From Chloroflexota bacterium (lineage in GTDB: Bacteria > Chloroflexota > Dehalococcoidia > DSTF01 > RBG-16-68-14), in NCBI GenBank assembly GCA_022565155.1, contig JADFKB010000005.1, forward strand, positions 1 through 64,000: a stretch of DNA of 64,000 nt. Reading direction: 5' to 3'. This document shows positions 42,986 to 52,664 of this stretch, piece by piece. Each line of letters begins with the position of its first letter. The first letter of the stretch is position 1. A program made the position numbers and the translations under genes. Under the pieces are notes generated by a model. That model was not told where the DNA came from. It was given only the letters and a program-made list of their open reading frames with translations, and did not search any database.

Positions 42986-45718
42986 GTGACCACGGACAGC
43001 AACATCGGCGCCGTCCGCGATATCAAGATCGAGGACGAGATGCGCGCCTCGTACCTCGATTACGCGATGAGCGTCATCGTCCAGCGCGCGCTGCCGGACG
43101 TCCGCGACGGCTTGAAGCCGGTGCAGCGGCGCATCCTCTACGCTTGCTACGCGGAAGGCATCCGCTCCACCTCTCGATACAAGAAGAGCGCCGGCATCAT
43201 CGGCGAGGTGCTGAAGAGCTACCACCCCCACGGCGACGCCCCCGTCTACGAGGCGATGGTGCGCATGGCGCAAGACTTCTCGCTGCGCTACCCGCTGATC
43301 GACGGTCAGGGTAACTACGGCAGCGTCGACAACGACCCGGCGGCCGCCATGCGCTATACGGAGGCGCGTCTGTCCGCGATTGCCGAAGAGCTGCTGCTCG
43401 ATATCGACAAAGAGACTGTCGACTTCACCCCCAACTACGACGACAGCACCCAGGAGCCACGGGTGCTGCCGGCGCGCCTCCCGAACCTGCTGGTCAACGG
43501 CTCCAGCGGCATCGCCGTCGGCATGGCGACGAACATCCCGCCCCACAACCTGAACGAGATCTGCGACGCCATCGCCAAGCTGATCGAGGAGCCGGAGACG
43601 ACGACCGACGAGCTGTCGGAGATCGTCAAGGGCCCCGACTTTCCCACCGGCGGCATCATCTTCCGCATGCGCCGGGAACACGAGTACGACGCCGAAGGAA
43701 ACCGCGTCGAGGTGCTGCGCGACGCCGTCAAGCAAACCTACGCCGACGGTCGCGGCCGCATCGTCATGCGCGCTGTCACGGACGTCGAGTACATGGGCCG
43801 TGGCGACCGCATGCAGATCATCGTCACGGAGCTGCCGTTCCAGGTGAACAAGGCGGCGCTGGTGGAGCGCATCGCCACCCTGGTGCGCAACAAGAAGATC
43901 GAAGGCATCAGCGACCTGCGAGACGAGTCCGACCGCCACGGCATGCGCATCGTGCTGGAGCTGAGCCGCACCGGCAACCCGCAGCAGGTGCGCAACGCCC
44001 TCTTCAAGCACACCGCGATGCAGAGCACCTTCCCGGTGAACATGCTGGCTCTGGTGGACGGCCAGCCGCGCGTGATCAACCTCAAGACGGCGCTGGAGCA
44101 GTACATCGTGTTCCGGCGCGATGTGATCCGCCGCCGCGCTGAGTTCGAGCTAAGGAAGGCGCAGGATCGGGCGCATATCCTCCAGGGGCTGATCAAGGCG
44201 CTGGAGCGTATGGACGAGGTGATCCAGACGATCCGCAAGGCGGCGTCCGCCGACAGGGCGAAGACCGAGCTGATGGCTGCGCCGTTCGAGCTGAGCGAGA
44301 TCCAAGCTCAGGCCGTATTGGACATGCAGCTACGCCGCCTCGCCCGGCTGGAGCGGGAGAAGATCGAGGAGGAGTACGCGGAGATCGTCAAGACGATCGC
44401 CGAGCTGGAAGACCTGCTCGGGAACCCGCGCAAGATCGACTTCTTGATCGAAGAGGACGTCCAGGAGCTGAAGAAGACCTACGGCGACGAACGGAAGACG
44501 CAGATCGTCGCCCAGGAGGCGGAGCACTTCTCAGATGAAGACCTGGTGGCCCACCAGGAGATCGTGATCACGCTCAGCCAGCGCGGTTATATCAAGCGGC
44601 TGCCACTCGAGACCTACCGCCCGCAGCAGCGCGGTGGCCGCGGCATCGCGGGCATGGGCACGCGCGAGGAGGACGCAGTCCACCGACTCGTCGTCGCCGA
44701 TACGCACGATAGCCTGCTCTTCTTCACGGATCGCGGCCGCGTCTTCCAGGTCCGTGCCTTCGATGTGCCTGATGCATCTCGCCAGGCGAAGGGCATCCCC
44801 CTCATCAACCTGATCGAGATCGACCAGCGCGAACAGGTGACAGCCGTCGTCGCAGCGCGCGATTTCGAGAAGGACGCCATGGTGCTGGCAACGAAGATGG
44901 GCGAAGTGAAGCGAACCTCGCTCTCCGAGTTCTCCTCCGTCCGCCGCTCCGGATTGATCGCGATGGACTTCGAGCCTGACGACGTGCTGGTGTCTGCCAG
45001 GCTGGCGCACAACGACGACGATGTCGTCGTTGTCACATCGGACGGCCAAGCCGTCCGATTCCCCGTCACCGAGCTGCGCTCGGCGTCGCGCGCCAGCGGC
45101 GGCGTCCGCGGCGTCAAGCTCTCGAAGGGCGCCACTACGGTGAGCATGGAAGTGGCGTCGGCGGGAGACGAACTGCTGACGTTAACGGCGAACGGATTTG
45201 GCAAGCGGACGCCGATCGGCGAGTACCCGACGCATCATCGGGGAGGTAGCGGCGTGCTCACGTTCAAGGTGCTGGACAAGACCGGCCCCGTCGTCGCTGC
45301 GCGCATGGTAACGGGCACGCAGGAGCTGATCGTGATCTCGCGCGATGGCATCGTCCTGCGGACACGGATAGACGGCATCTCCATCCAGGGGCGCGCGACG
45401 CAAGGTGTAGCCATCATCGGCGTATCGCCGGGAGATGCCGTCGGCTCGGTCGCGACGATCGATATGGCGAACCAGCAGGCGGCCGCGGACGCGCAAGGAC
45501 CGGAGCCGGACGCTCCGGCCGATTCTACAAACGGCGCGCCGCAAGCGGGCCCGCCGTCTGCCGCCGGAGGGAAGACACAGCGCAAGACGAACCCCGTGCG
45601 CGAGAAGAAGGCGCTGGGCAAGGCAGACGCTGCTATGCGTAAAGCGGACGGCGCCATACGCAAGACACGCGCCGCGAAATCGAACGGTAAGAAGCCCGAC
45701 CCGCCAGCCCGCACGTAA
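42986..45718 (+). CDS. gyrA: DNA gyrase subunit A
   Basis: 910 residues from GTG 42986. Type II topoisomerase breakage-reunion subunit: [27 protein letters not shown], the quinolone-region [34 protein letters not shown], and the catalytic Tyr in [13 protein letters not shown] coiled-coil gate is near residues 380-480. The C-terminal beta-pinwheel carries the GyrA box [10 protein letters not shown], which distinguishes gyrase from topo IV. The last 80 residues are a Lys/Ala-rich basic tail with repeats such as RKADGAIRK, which may add DNA contacts. gyrB is not adjacent. Confidence 0.97.
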   Translation: MTTDSNIGAVRDIKIEDEMRASYLDYAMSVIVQRALPDVRDGLKPVQRRILYACYAEGIRSTSRYKKSAGIIGEVLKSYHPHGDAPVYEAMVRMAQDFSLRYPLIDGQGNYGSVDNDPAAAMRYTEARLSAIAEELLLDIDKETVDFTPNYDDSTQEPRVLPARLPNLLVNGSSGIAVGMATNIPPHNLNEICDAIAKLIEEPETTTDELSEIVKGPDFPTGGIIFRMRREHEYDAEGNRVEVLRDAVKQTYADGRGRIVMRAVTDVEYMGRGDRMQIIVTELPFQVNKAALVERIATLVRNKKIEGISDLRDESDRHGMRIVLELSRTGNPQQVRNALFKHTAMQSTFPVNMLALVDGQPRVINLKTALEQYIVFRRDVIRRRAEFELRKAQDRAHILQGLIKALERMDEVIQTIRKAASADRAKTELMAAPFELSEIQAQAVLDMQLRRLARLEREKIEEEYAEIVKTIAELEDLLGNPRKIDFLIEEDVQELKKTYGDERKTQIVAQEAEHFSDEDLVAHQEIVITLSQRGYIKRLPLETYRPQQRGGRGIAGMGTREEDAVHRLVVADTHDSLLFFTDRGRVFQVRAFDVPDASRQAKGIPLINLIEIDQREQVTAVVAARDFEKDAMVLATKMGEVKRTSLSEFSSVRRSGLIAMDFEPDDVLVSARLAHNDDDVVVVTSDGQAVRFPVTELRSASRASGGVRGVKLSKGATTVSMEVASAGDELLTLTANGFGKRTPIGEYPTHHRGGSGVLTFKVLDKTGPVVAARMVTGTQELIVISRDGIVLRTRIDGISIQGRATQGVAIIGVSPGDAVGSVATIDMANQQAAADAQGPEPDAPADSTNGAPQAGPPSAAGGKTQRKTNPVREKKALGKADAAMRKADGAIRKTRAAKSNGKKPDPPART

Positions 45719-45727
45719 CCTCCGCCC

Positions 45728-46213
45728 GTGGTCCCGCAGTCCTCCGATAACGCGCTTGACGCCCCGCACATCCGCGACGCGCATGAGGCCGACCTGCCAC
45801 GCATCGTCGAGCTGCTAGCGCAGCTATCGCTGGACGCGCCGCGCGAGTGGCCGGACGAGCCCCTGCCAGCGTCCTATCTAGCAGCGTTCGAGGAGATCGT
45901 CGCGGACCGGCGCCAGCGGCTCCTCGTTGTCGAGGCGCAAGGACGGATCGTCGGCAGCGCCGCGCTGATCATCGTGCCTAACCTGTCGCGCCAGGGGCGG
46001 CCGTACGCGATCATCGAAAACATCGTCATCGATACGGACGCGCGCGGCGTGGGCCACGGGGAGGCGCTCGTGCGCTACGCGATCGAAGAGGCGCGGAAGG
46101 CCGGCTGCTACAAGCTCTCGCTCACCAGCAACAAGCGCCGTCCGGACGCCCATCGCTTCTACGAGCGTCTGGGCTTCCAGGCCACGCACGAGGGCTACCG
46201 GGTGGAGTTCTAG
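45728..46213 (+). CDS. GNAT-family N-acetyltransferase
   Basis: 161 residues. The fold begins at IRDAHEADLPRIVELLAQLS, with the acetyl-CoA loop VIDTDARGVGHGEALVRYAIEEARKAG (R-G-x-G-x-G/A form) and the closing motif RRPDAHRFYERLGFQATHEGYRVEF. Such enzymes acetylate amines of antibiotics, proteins or metabolites. Substrate unknown. It starts 10 bp after gyrA and ends convergent with the Mrp gene, overlapping it by 4 bp. Confidence 0.92.
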   Translation: MVPQSSDNALDAPHIRDAHEADLPRIVELLAQLSLDAPREWPDEPLPASYLAAFEEIVADRRQRLLVVEAQGRIVGSAALIIVPNLSRQGRPYAIIENIVIDTDARGVGHGEALVRYAIEEARKAGCYKLSLTSNKRRPDAHRFYERLGFQATHEGYRVEF

Positions 46214-47274
46214 TTCTGTCGCTCCGACAGCCATTGTCGAACCGCGCTGCCAATCTTGGCGAACTCGAACGCGATCGGCCCTGTCGGATCTCCTAGGACG
46301 AGCGGCCGGCCCTGGTCTGCCGCAGTCGACAGACGAACGTCAAACGGGATCCGCCCGAGCACCGCTAGTCCGGCTTCGCTGAGTCTTGACGAGCTTCCGA
46401 AGAGATCGATCCGCTTCGCGCAGTGCGGGCAGTTCAGCTCCGCCATGTTCTGCACCCATCCGATCACCGGCACGTGGTGCTCATTAAGCAGCGCCAACGT
46501 GCGTTCCGCGTCCATCTGCGCCAAGTCCTGCGGCGTCGTCACGAAGATCGCGCCGGAGAGCGGCAGCTCCTCTGCAATCGCGTGTAGCTCATCGCCGGAG
46601 CCTGGCGGCGCGTCGATGACGAGGATGTCTGCCTGCCAGACAACGTCGTATACGAGGTAAGAGAGGAGCGTCGATGCCAGCTCCCGGCCCGCTAGTACCG
46701 GCGCCATGCGCTCCGGCACGAGGAAGCCCACGGACATCACTTCTACGTCGAAGCGCTTGTGCGGACGTGCGCGTTCCGATAGTGGCTTCACCTTTCTAGA
46801 CATGATCTGCCATCCGAAGTCGCGCGGCGTCTCCTTCGGATGCAGGCCCAGGAGGTGGGGGAGGTCAGGTGCGCTGAGGTCGCCGTCGATGATGCCGACG
46901 GAAACACCCATCGCGGAGAGCGTGAGCGCCAAGTTCACAGAGAGTGTGGACTTGCCGACACCGCCTTTGCCTCCGATCACCGCAACCACGTGGCGGCCCT
47001 CGCCGAAGCCTCGCCCGCCGCGAAAGACCCGGCGGCCGGCCCTGACTTCGAAGTCGACCTCGGGGAACGCGCCGGCTAGGTGCGCATGCGCGCGAGCTAA
47101 CAGTTCTTTGGGCGGCTCCTCTCGACCGATGACCACGGCGGCCCATCCGCCCTCAAGCACCACGTCCGCGATCTCGTCAACGTTGAGCGACGGCGAGCCG
47201 TCCGGCTCTCGCATCGAAGCCAGCGCTGCTCTGATAGCAGCTACCCCGATCTCAGTCGCGTCCGGCCTGTCCAT
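46210..47274 (-). CDS. mrp: Mrp/Nbp35-type P-loop iron-sulfur carrier ATPase
   Basis: 354 residues. The N-terminal 90 residues are a MIP18-like region, followed by the deviant Walker A VIGGKGGVGKSTLSVNLAL, the switch IIDGDLSAPDLPHLLG, Walker B-like ILVIDAPPGSGDELHAIAEEL, and the cluster-binding CPHC pair in ELNCPHCAKRID. These proteins assemble or deliver [4Fe-4S] clusters, which fits client enzymes such as LeuCD encoded in this genome. The overlap of 23 bp with the PPOX-fold gene upstream suggests co-transcription. Confidence 0.92.
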   Translation of the reverse strand: MDRPDATEIGVAAIRAALASMREPDGSPSLNVDEIADVVLEGGWAAVVIGREEPPKELLARAHAHLAGAFPEVDFEVRAGRRVFRGGRGFGEGRHVVAVIGGKGGVGKSTLSVNLALTLSAMGVSVGIIDGDLSAPDLPHLLGLHPKETPRDFGWQIMSRKVKPLSERARPHKRFDVEVMSVGFLVPERMAPVLAGRELASTLLSYLVYDVVWQADILVIDAPPGSGDELHAIAEELPLSGAIFVTTPQDLAQMDAERTLALLNEHHVPVIGWVQNMAELNCPHCAKRIDLFGSSSRLSEAGLAVLGRIPFDVRLSTAADQGRPLVLGDPTGPIAFEFAKIGSAVRQWLSERQN

Positions 47275-47671
47275 TGAACTCGATCACCTTCTCCGGCCGC
47301 AGGCGGATCGTCACGGAGCTGCCCGCCTCGGTTCTGGCGACGTAGGCGCGGCCCATCTCGCCGCCCAAGTAGCGCGTGGCCAGCTCCAGCCGCTTGGCGT
47401 CCGACAGCGGCGGGCCGATCTCCGCCCGGCCGCTCACCATCGCCGCGAAGTAGGGTAGCGTGCGCCGGTCGGCGACGAGCGTGACGTTCGGGTTGCGCTC
47501 GATGTTGCGGTGCTTCTGGGAGCCGCGGCCGGTGGAGACGATAAGATCGCCGTCTTCGTACAAGTACCAGACCGGCGCGGCGTGCGGCCGACCTTGCCCA
47601 TCGACCGTCGCCAGCACGGCTACGTTGGCTTCCTTGAGAAACTCCTGTACGTCGACTTGCCCGCTCATCAT
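47252..47671 (-). CDS. PPOX-class split-barrel flavin or F420-binding protein
   Basis: 139 residues, a complete small split-barrel: VAVLATVDGQGRPHAAPVWYLYEDGDLIVSTGRGSQKHRNIERNPNVTL, then VSGRAEIG and RPEKVIEF at the end. The order and size match pyridoxamine-phosphate-oxidase-related proteins that bind FMN, heme or F420. It overlaps both neighbours (4 bp with the lactamase gene, 23 bp with mrp), so the three are likely one operon. The reaction is unknown. Confidence 0.87.
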   Translation of the reverse strand: MMSGQVDVQEFLKEANVAVLATVDGQGRPHAAPVWYLYEDGDLIVSTGRGSQKHRNIERNPNVTLVADRRTLPYFAAMVSGRAEIGPPLSDAKRLELATRYLGGEMGRAYVARTEAGSSVTIRLRPEKVIEFNGQAGRD

Positions 47672-48384
47672 GCCTCCTTAGTCCACACAGTTGCGTCGTG
47701 GCTGAAGTATACGCGCTCCGGCGCAAGGCCTCGCAGAGACGCTAGCGATCGGGCGTACGCTTCGCTGTCCCACTCGCCTTCTGTTGGTGGCGACGCGCCC
47801 GCGAACTCCGCCGCGCTGTACACCGCCTGGCCGGCGATGATTGAGAGGCCGTCTTCGCCCTCGACCAGAACCGACTGATGGCCGGGCGTATGGCCGGGCG
47901 TCGGTAAGACCGATAGGCCGGGCGTATGGCCGGGCGTCGGTAAGACCGATAGGCCGGGCAGCAGCTCCGATTCGCCGGAGAGCTGCTCGAGGCGTACGCC
48001 TGGGAAGTCGATCCACTCGCGGATGGTGTGGAGCGGGTCTTGCGCGGCCTCGTACTCGGCGGCCTGGACGTAGATCGGTGTGTCTGGGAACAGCCGGTTC
48101 TCACCGCAGTGGTCGAAGTGGAGATGGGTGTTGATAACGGCGACGATGACGGACGGGTGCAGACCGGCTTCGTCCAAAGTATTCGCCAACGGCTTACGCA
48201 CCGGCCGGTAGATTCTATCGATGCCGTCGTGGCGGCCGCCAACGCCCGTATCGACAAGCACCGGCCCGTCAGCGTGTCTGATGAGATACGCGAACACTGG
48301 ACACTGGTCACCAGCTAACGGATGTCCGTCCGGCAGCGTCAGATCCGCCAGATGTAGCGGTTCGATCGTTGCCGGTGGCGGCAT
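47668..48384 (-). CDS. Metallo-beta-lactamase-fold hydrolase (lactonase-like) with internal duplication
   Basis: 238 residues. Zinc motif INTHLHFDHCGENRLF near residue 77, VDTGVGG upstream, and the later metal residues around PGHTPGH and the C-terminal YFSHDATVW. It resembles the N-acyl homoserine lactonase-like subgroup. Between the third metal region copies, the 12 residues LSVLPTPGHTPG occur twice in tandem, encoded by an exact 36-bp repeat, so the protein has two candidate His ligands where one is expected. The active site may be displaced or the protein impaired. It overlaps the PPOX gene by 4 bp. Confidence 0.87.
   Translation of the reverse strand: MPPPATIEPLHLADLTLPDGHPLAGDQCPVFAYLIRHADGPVLVDTGVGGRHDGIDRIYRPVRKPLANTLDEAGLHPSVIVAVINTHLHFDHCGENRLFPDTPIYVQAAEYEAAQDPLHTIREWIDFPGVRLEQLSGESELLPGLSVLPTPGHTPGLSVLPTPGHTPGHQSVLVEGEDGLSIIAGQAVYSAAEFAGASPPTEGEWDSEAYARSLASLRGLAPERVYFSHDATVWTKEA
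47881..47952 (-). repeat. Exact 36-bp tandem duplication inside the lactonase-like gene
   Basis: Copies at 47881-47916 and 47917-47952 are identical, and the match runs a few bases further. The length is a multiple of three, so the frame is kept. Zero divergence points to a recent event or to an assembly artefact. Confidence 0.92.
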
Positions 48385-48387
48385 GCG

Positions 48388-49440
48388 TTAGTATCCCCGC
48401 TGCGGGTCGGCGAGGTTCATCAGCGGCTCACCTGCAAGGTAGCGGCGCAGGTTATCGCAGAAGATGCCGGCGGCGCGCTGGTTGTAGATCTCCGTGCCGC
48501 CGGAGATGTGCGGGCTCATGATCACGTTCTCCATCTGCCAGAGCTCGCTGTCATCTGGCAGCGGCTCCTGCTCGAAGACATCCAGCCCGGCGCCGGCGAT
48601 CACGCCGTCCTTCAGCGCTTGCACCAGCGCGCCCTGATCCACGACCGCGCCGCGTGCGATGTTGATCAACACGGCATTCGACTTCATCGTTCGCAGCTCG
48701 GCCTCGCCGATCAGTTGCCGCGTCTCCTCGGTCAGCGGCACGGCGAGGACGACGAAGTCGCTCTCGGCCAGCAGGTGCGGCAGCTCCGCGGAGGGCAGCA
48801 GCTCGCCCAGCGCGTCGTCGACCGTCCGCTCTGTCAGCGACCGCCGCGTCGCCAGCACGCGGCAGCCGAAGGCCTTCGATAGCCGCGCCACCTCCGCGCC
48901 GATGTGGCCGAGGCCGACGACGCCGACGGTCTTGCCGTACAGCTCTTGGGGCATGTAGCGGATCCACTCGCCCCGATTCTGAGCGCGGACGAAGCGATGC
49001 GCTCCCTTGCAGAACATCAGCATGAGACAGAGCACGTACTCGCCGATGGGCGTCGCGTGCAGGCCGCTGGCGCTGGTCACCATCAGGTCGCTCTCCAGCA
49101 GGCCGCTGCGCGCCGCACGGTCGAAGCCGGCACTGGTGAGTTGCAGCCAGCGCAGGCGAGGCGCCGCCTCTCGCAGCGCCTGGGGCGTCGGGTACATCTC
49201 TATCAGGCCGGGTCCCCAGAAGCCGAAGAGCACCTCCGCCTCGGACATCGCCTCCTCGAACTCGCGGCGTGCCGTTTGCGCCTCCAGCTCGCTTGGGTAC
49301 TTGCTCTGCCCTCGGAACAGCCGCCGCGCGTCCTGCCCCAGCACCTGCGTCACGATGCGCGGATCGACGTCCTCTATCTGCTGCACCAGCTCCGGCTCCA
49401 GCGCGAAGCTGATCAGTACGCGCACCTTGCGTTCCTCCAT
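48388..49440 (-). CDS. D-2-hydroxyacid dehydrogenase
   Basis: 350 residues. NAD-binding motif VGVVGLGHIGAEVARLSKAFG, the catalytic Arg in LINIARGAVVDQGAL, Glu in GLDVFEQEPLP, and the general base His in IMSPHISGGTE. The nicotinamide-site dehydrogenase fold is complete, with the split catalytic domain at both ends. Family members reduce 2-oxo acids (phosphoglycerate, glyoxylate, pyruvate-type). Substrate unknown. It starts upstream of the lactonase-like gene with a 3-bp gap to its start codon, so it may head that operon. Confidence 0.92.
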   Translation of the reverse strand: MEERKVRVLISFALEPELVQQIEDVDPRIVTQVLGQDARRLFRGQSKYPSELEAQTARREFEEAMSEAEVLFGFWGPGLIEMYPTPQALREAAPRLRWLQLTSAGFDRAARSGLLESDLMVTSASGLHATPIGEYVLCLMLMFCKGAHRFVRAQNRGEWIRYMPQELYGKTVGVVGLGHIGAEVARLSKAFGCRVLATRRSLTERTVDDALGELLPSAELPHLLAESDFVVLAVPLTEETRQLIGEAELRTMKSNAVLINIARGAVVDQGALVQALKDGVIAGAGLDVFEQEPLPDDSELWQMENVIMSPHISGGTEIYNQRAAGIFCDNLRRYLAGEPLMNLADPQRGY

Positions 49441-49601
49441 CCGTTCCTCCTTACGACCATAGATTGACGCGGTATGTGTAGGCCGGGGTCTTCACCTGCC
49501 CGCCGGCAGGCGGGGACCCCGACGAAGGCTTGACTTATCCATACTGGTTCCATCTGTGGCCATCGCCGTCTACTGGTGATCCTACCTGCGGCTATCGCCG
49601 T

Positions 49602-50336
49602 CTACAGGCCCTCGCTCAGCCGATCGCTCAGCCAGCGCGGCAGCCCGGCCTTCTTCATCGCCCGCTGCGTCGCCGCGATATCGTACTCGACGCGAGCGAA
49701 TGTGACCGTGGCGGCGTCGGTATCGTAGAGCGCGTAGCCGACGCGCGGATCGCCGTCGCGGGGCTGGCCGGCGCTGCCGGGGTTCAGGATCAGCCGTTGT
49801 TCCGTGAGGTCGGCGCGCTCGCCGTCCGTCGCGAAGAGCAGCGTTGGCGGCGCCAGTTCGACCTCCCGGCAGACGAACGGCATGTGCGAGTGGCCGACGA
49901 TGCTGTAACGCGTCTCCTGCAGCGCGAACTGGGCGCGCGCCTGGCTGGTGGAGAGCAGGTACTCCCACTCGGGCTCGCGCAGGCTGCCGTGTACTAGCGT
50001 GAACTCGTCGCGCTGGGCCACCAACGGCAAGCTCTGTAGATACTCGCGAGAGCTCTGCGTGAGCTGCTTCTCGGTCCAGAGCGCGGCTTTGGCAGCGGCG
50101 TCGTTGAACTCCTCCACGGTCATGCTCCCGCACGCCGCCAGGTCGTGGTTGCCGGCGACGGCCAGGTGTTCGTAGCTGCGGAGCAGGTCGAGGCATTCGT
50201 TCGGCTGCGGCCCGTAGCCGACAGTGTCGCCCAGGCACCAGATCGCGTCCAGGCTGCCGCCCGCTTCGGCGTGCCGTAGCATGGCCTGAAACGAGGCGAG
50301 GTTGGCGTGAACGTCTGCAACGATAGCGATGCGCAT
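49602..50336 (-). CDS. Metallophosphoesterase (ApaH/YfcE-like)
   Basis: 244 residues from ATG 50336. All five metal motifs are present: IVADVHANLASF, CLGDTVGYGPQPNE, GNHDLA, VHGS and GHSHMPF, followed by LILNPGSAGQPRDGDPRVGY. This is the small calcineurin-like family with GDTVGYGP, related to diadenosine tetraphosphatases and phosphodiesterases. Substrate unknown. Just past its stop an imperfect copy of the last 25 bases (with TAG) is repeated in the non-coding region around 49560-49600. Confidence 0.9.
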   Translation of the reverse strand: MRIAIVADVHANLASFQAMLRHAEAGGSLDAIWCLGDTVGYGPQPNECLDLLRSYEHLAVAGNHDLAACGSMTVEEFNDAAAKAALWTEKQLTQSSREYLQSLPLVAQRDEFTLVHGSLREPEWEYLLSTSQARAQFALQETRYSIVGHSHMPFVCREVELAPPTLLFATDGERADLTEQRLILNPGSAGQPRDGDPRVGYALYDTDAATVTFARVEYDIAATQRAMKKAGLPRWLSDRLSEGL

Positions 50337-50451
50337 AGGTTTACTCAGCCATCGGATTCTAGCACGACCATGCAGCTGGTTGGCCGTCGCGCTCCAAGCG
50401 GCCGGGTGGCCGCGGCGCTCATAGAGGAGACCGTTCGCTATACTCGAACGC

Positions 50452-51480
50452 GTGAAGGTCTCCGACCTGGGTGAATTCGGGCTGATCGAGCGGCTGGCCG
50501 CGGCGCTCGCCGCGCGGCCGGGCGTCGCTTCCAGCGAGCGGCTCGCCGTCGGCATCGGCGACGACGCCGCGGTCTGGCTGAACGGCCCGCGGGCGGCGTT
50601 CGCGACGATCGCCACCACCGATACCCTCGTCGCCGGTGTTCACTTCCTGCTGGACGCAACGCCCTGGTCCGACGTAGGCTGGAAGGCGATCGCAGTCAAC
50701 GTGAGCGACATCGCCGCGATGGGCGGCGAACCGGAGTTCGCCCTCGTCACGTTAGGGCTGCCGGGCAGCGCCGAGGTGGAACAGCTAGACGAGCTGTACA
50801 GCGGCGTCGCCGAAGCGTGCGAGGCGTACGGCGTCGTTGTCGCCGGCGGCGATGTCGTGCGCGCGGAATCGATGTTCATCACCGTTGGCTTGAGCGGCCG
50901 AGCGGAGCTGGACACCAAAGGGAAGCCCCTCGTGCTCCGCCGGGACGCGGCGCAGGCCGGCGATGCAGTGGCCGTCACGGGCTGTCTGGGTGGCGCGGCG
51001 GGCGGTCTGCGCGCTTTGCAAGACGGACTGGCGGAATCTGAGTCGACCCGCGCGCTGATCACACGCCAGCGCCGGCCGCGGGCGCGCCTGGCCGCCGGTT
51101 CAGCGGCGCTCGCGGCCAGGATCCGCTGTGGTATCGACATTAGCGACGGTCTGCTGCAAGACCTCGGCCACGTCTGTCGCGCCAGCGCGCTAGGCGCCGT
51201 TCTCCGTAGCGAGGAACTGCCTATCGATCCGGCGCTCGCTGACGTGTTCGAGCCGGAGCAGGCGTTGCAGTTCGCTGCCGCCGGTGGCGAGGACTACGAG
51301 CTGCTCTTCACGGGCGGTCGCGAGCAGATAGCTGAGTTAACGAGGCAGGCTGATATGCCGGTGACGATAATCGGCGAGATGGTGGACGTTGCCCGTGCGG
51401 GCGTCCGGCTGCTGGACGGCGCGGGCCGCGAGATCGAGGTGCCGGACGCGGGCTGGGACCACCTGCGAGGTGCGGAATAG
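50452..51480 (+). CDS. thiL: Thiamine-monophosphate kinase
   Basis: 342 residues from GTG 50452. PurM-like ATP-grasp fold: LGEFGLIERL, VGIGDDAAVW with metal Asp residues, TTDTLVAGVHF, WKAIAVNVSDIAAMGG and VVVAGGDVVRAE, all in ThiL order, then CGIDISDGLLQDLGHVCRAS and GGEDYELLF. It phosphorylates thiamine phosphate to thiamine diphosphate, the cofactor of IlvB. No TPP riboswitch was seen before it. The next gene follows one base after its stop. Confidence 0.95.
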   Translation: MKVSDLGEFGLIERLAAALAARPGVASSERLAVGIGDDAAVWLNGPRAAFATIATTDTLVAGVHFLLDATPWSDVGWKAIAVNVSDIAAMGGEPEFALVTLGLPGSAEVEQLDELYSGVAEACEAYGVVVAGGDVVRAESMFITVGLSGRAELDTKGKPLVLRRDAAQAGDAVAVTGCLGGAAGGLRALQDGLAESESTRALITRQRRPRARLAAGSAALAARIRCGIDISDGLLQDLGHVCRASALGAVLRSEELPIDPALADVFEPEQALQFAAAGGEDYELLFTGGREQIAELTRQADMPVTIIGEMVDVARAGVRLLDGAGREIEVPDAGWDHLRGAE

Positions 51481-51481
51481 C

Positions 51482-51982
51482 GTGCAGGTCGAGAGCCGGA
51501 CATCGGAAGAGACGCACGGCCTCGGTGTCAGGCTGGGGCGGCTGGCGCAGCCGGGCGATGTCCTGCTCTTCCAGGGCGAGCTGGCGAGTGGCAAGACCGT
51601 GCTCGCCCAGGGCGTCGGCGAGGGGCTGGCCGTGCAGGAGCCGGTGACCAGCTCGTCGTACGTCCTGATGGCCGAGTACCATGGCCGCCTGACGCTCTAC
51701 CACGCTGACCTATTTCGATTAGACGATCCGGCCCAGGTAGCGGAGCTAGCTCTCGAGGAAGTGGCGGCGGCGGGCGTCCTCATCGTCGAGTGGCCGGAGC
51801 GCGCCTGGGGCGAGTTGCCGGCCGAGCGCCTGCTGGTGGTTATCGAAGAGACGGAGCGCGAAGAGACGGAAAGCGGCCGAAAGCTGACGCTGACGGCCCG
51901 CGGCACGCGCTACGATGCGCTGCTGGAGGCGCTTGCAAACGACGGCAGTCGGCGCGAAGAGAGCGCAAGAGCCGGTGGCTGA
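51482..51982 (+). CDS. tsaE: tRNA t6A threonylcarbamoyladenosine biosynthesis ATPase TsaE
   Basis: 166 residues from GTG 51482, right after the thiL stop. P-loop LLFQGELASGKTVLAQGVGEGL, T-S-S-S-Y-V-L switch, and YHADLFRLDD with Walker B-like IVEWPERA. TsaE is the ATPase that resets the TsaB-TsaD complex in making t6A at position 37 of ANN-decoding tRNAs. The N-terminus (about 10 residues) and Glu-rich C-terminus are variable. It overlaps tsaB by 8 bp. Confidence 0.93.
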   Translation: MQVESRTSEETHGLGVRLGRLAQPGDVLLFQGELASGKTVLAQGVGEGLAVQEPVTSSSYVLMAEYHGRLTLYHADLFRLDDPAQVAELALEEVAAAGVLIVEWPERAWGELPAERLLVVIEETEREETESGRKLTLTARGTRYDALLEALANDGSRREESARAGG

Positions 51983-52646
51983 TTCGCTGGAGCTGTCGCT
52001 CGATACGGCATCGCAGCTCGCTTCGATCGCGCTCTCCTGCGAAGGCGACACCCTCGCCGAGCTGACGTGGCGCATCAACCGAGACCACTCTAAGCAGCTA
52101 CTGCCCGCCATCGATAGCCTCCTCGCCCGTCAGAGCGCCTCTCAGCGTGATCTGACGGCGATCTTCGTCTGTATGGGCCCTGGTGGCTATGCGGGCCTGC
52201 GTGTAGGCGTCAGTACGGCGAAGGGGCTCGCCTTCGCCTTAGAACAGCCGCTGGCCGGCGTCGGGCGGCTGGAGATCGAGGCGTACGCCCACGCGGCGTA
52301 CGGCGGCCCTGTCGCCGCCGTCCATGTGGCCGGCCGGGGCGAGCTGGCCTGGGCCGCCTACGCCGCCGATCCGGGCTGGCGCGAGCTGACGCCGCCGCGC
52401 CTCTGCAAAGCCGACGAGTTGGTGGACGCGTTGCCGCCCGCTGCGCTCGTCACAGGCGAATTGGACGACGAGCTGGCCGCGTCACTTACGGAAGCCGGTC
52501 ATCAACTGGTGCGCGGTGCGGCAGGTGCGCGGCGGGCGGCGCTGCTGGCGGAGCTGGGCTGGGCGCGACTGCAGGCCGGGCGCGCGGATGATCCTAAGTC
52601 GCTGGCGCCCCTATACTTACGGGAGCCGGCTATTGGACCGCAGTAG
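51975..52646 (+). CDS. tsaB: tRNA t6A biosynthesis protein TsaB
   Basis: 223 residues from GTG 51975, overlapping tsaE. ASKHA fold without catalysis: LELSLDTASQLASIALS, HSKQLLPAIDSLL, and CMGPGGYAGLRVGVSTAKGLAFALEQPLAGVG, the classic TsaB (YeaZ) block. It is the structural partner of TsaD, which is not encoded in the window. Together with TsaE it completes two of the four t6A factors here. Confidence 0.94.
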   Translation: MADSLELSLDTASQLASIALSCEGDTLAELTWRINRDHSKQLLPAIDSLLARQSASQRDLTAIFVCMGPGGYAGLRVGVSTAKGLAFALEQPLAGVGRLEIEAYAHAAYGGPVAAVHVAGRGELAWAAYAADPGWRELTPPRLCKADELVDALPPAALVTGELDDELAASLTEAGHQLVRGAAGARRAALLAELGWARLQAGRADDPKSLAPLYLREPAIGPQ

Positions 52647-52664
52647 CTATCCGAGGTCATCTGC

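Noticed and set aside
50337-50451. TPP riboswitch before thiL
   Set aside because: No CTGAGA or thi-box core is present in the short gap.
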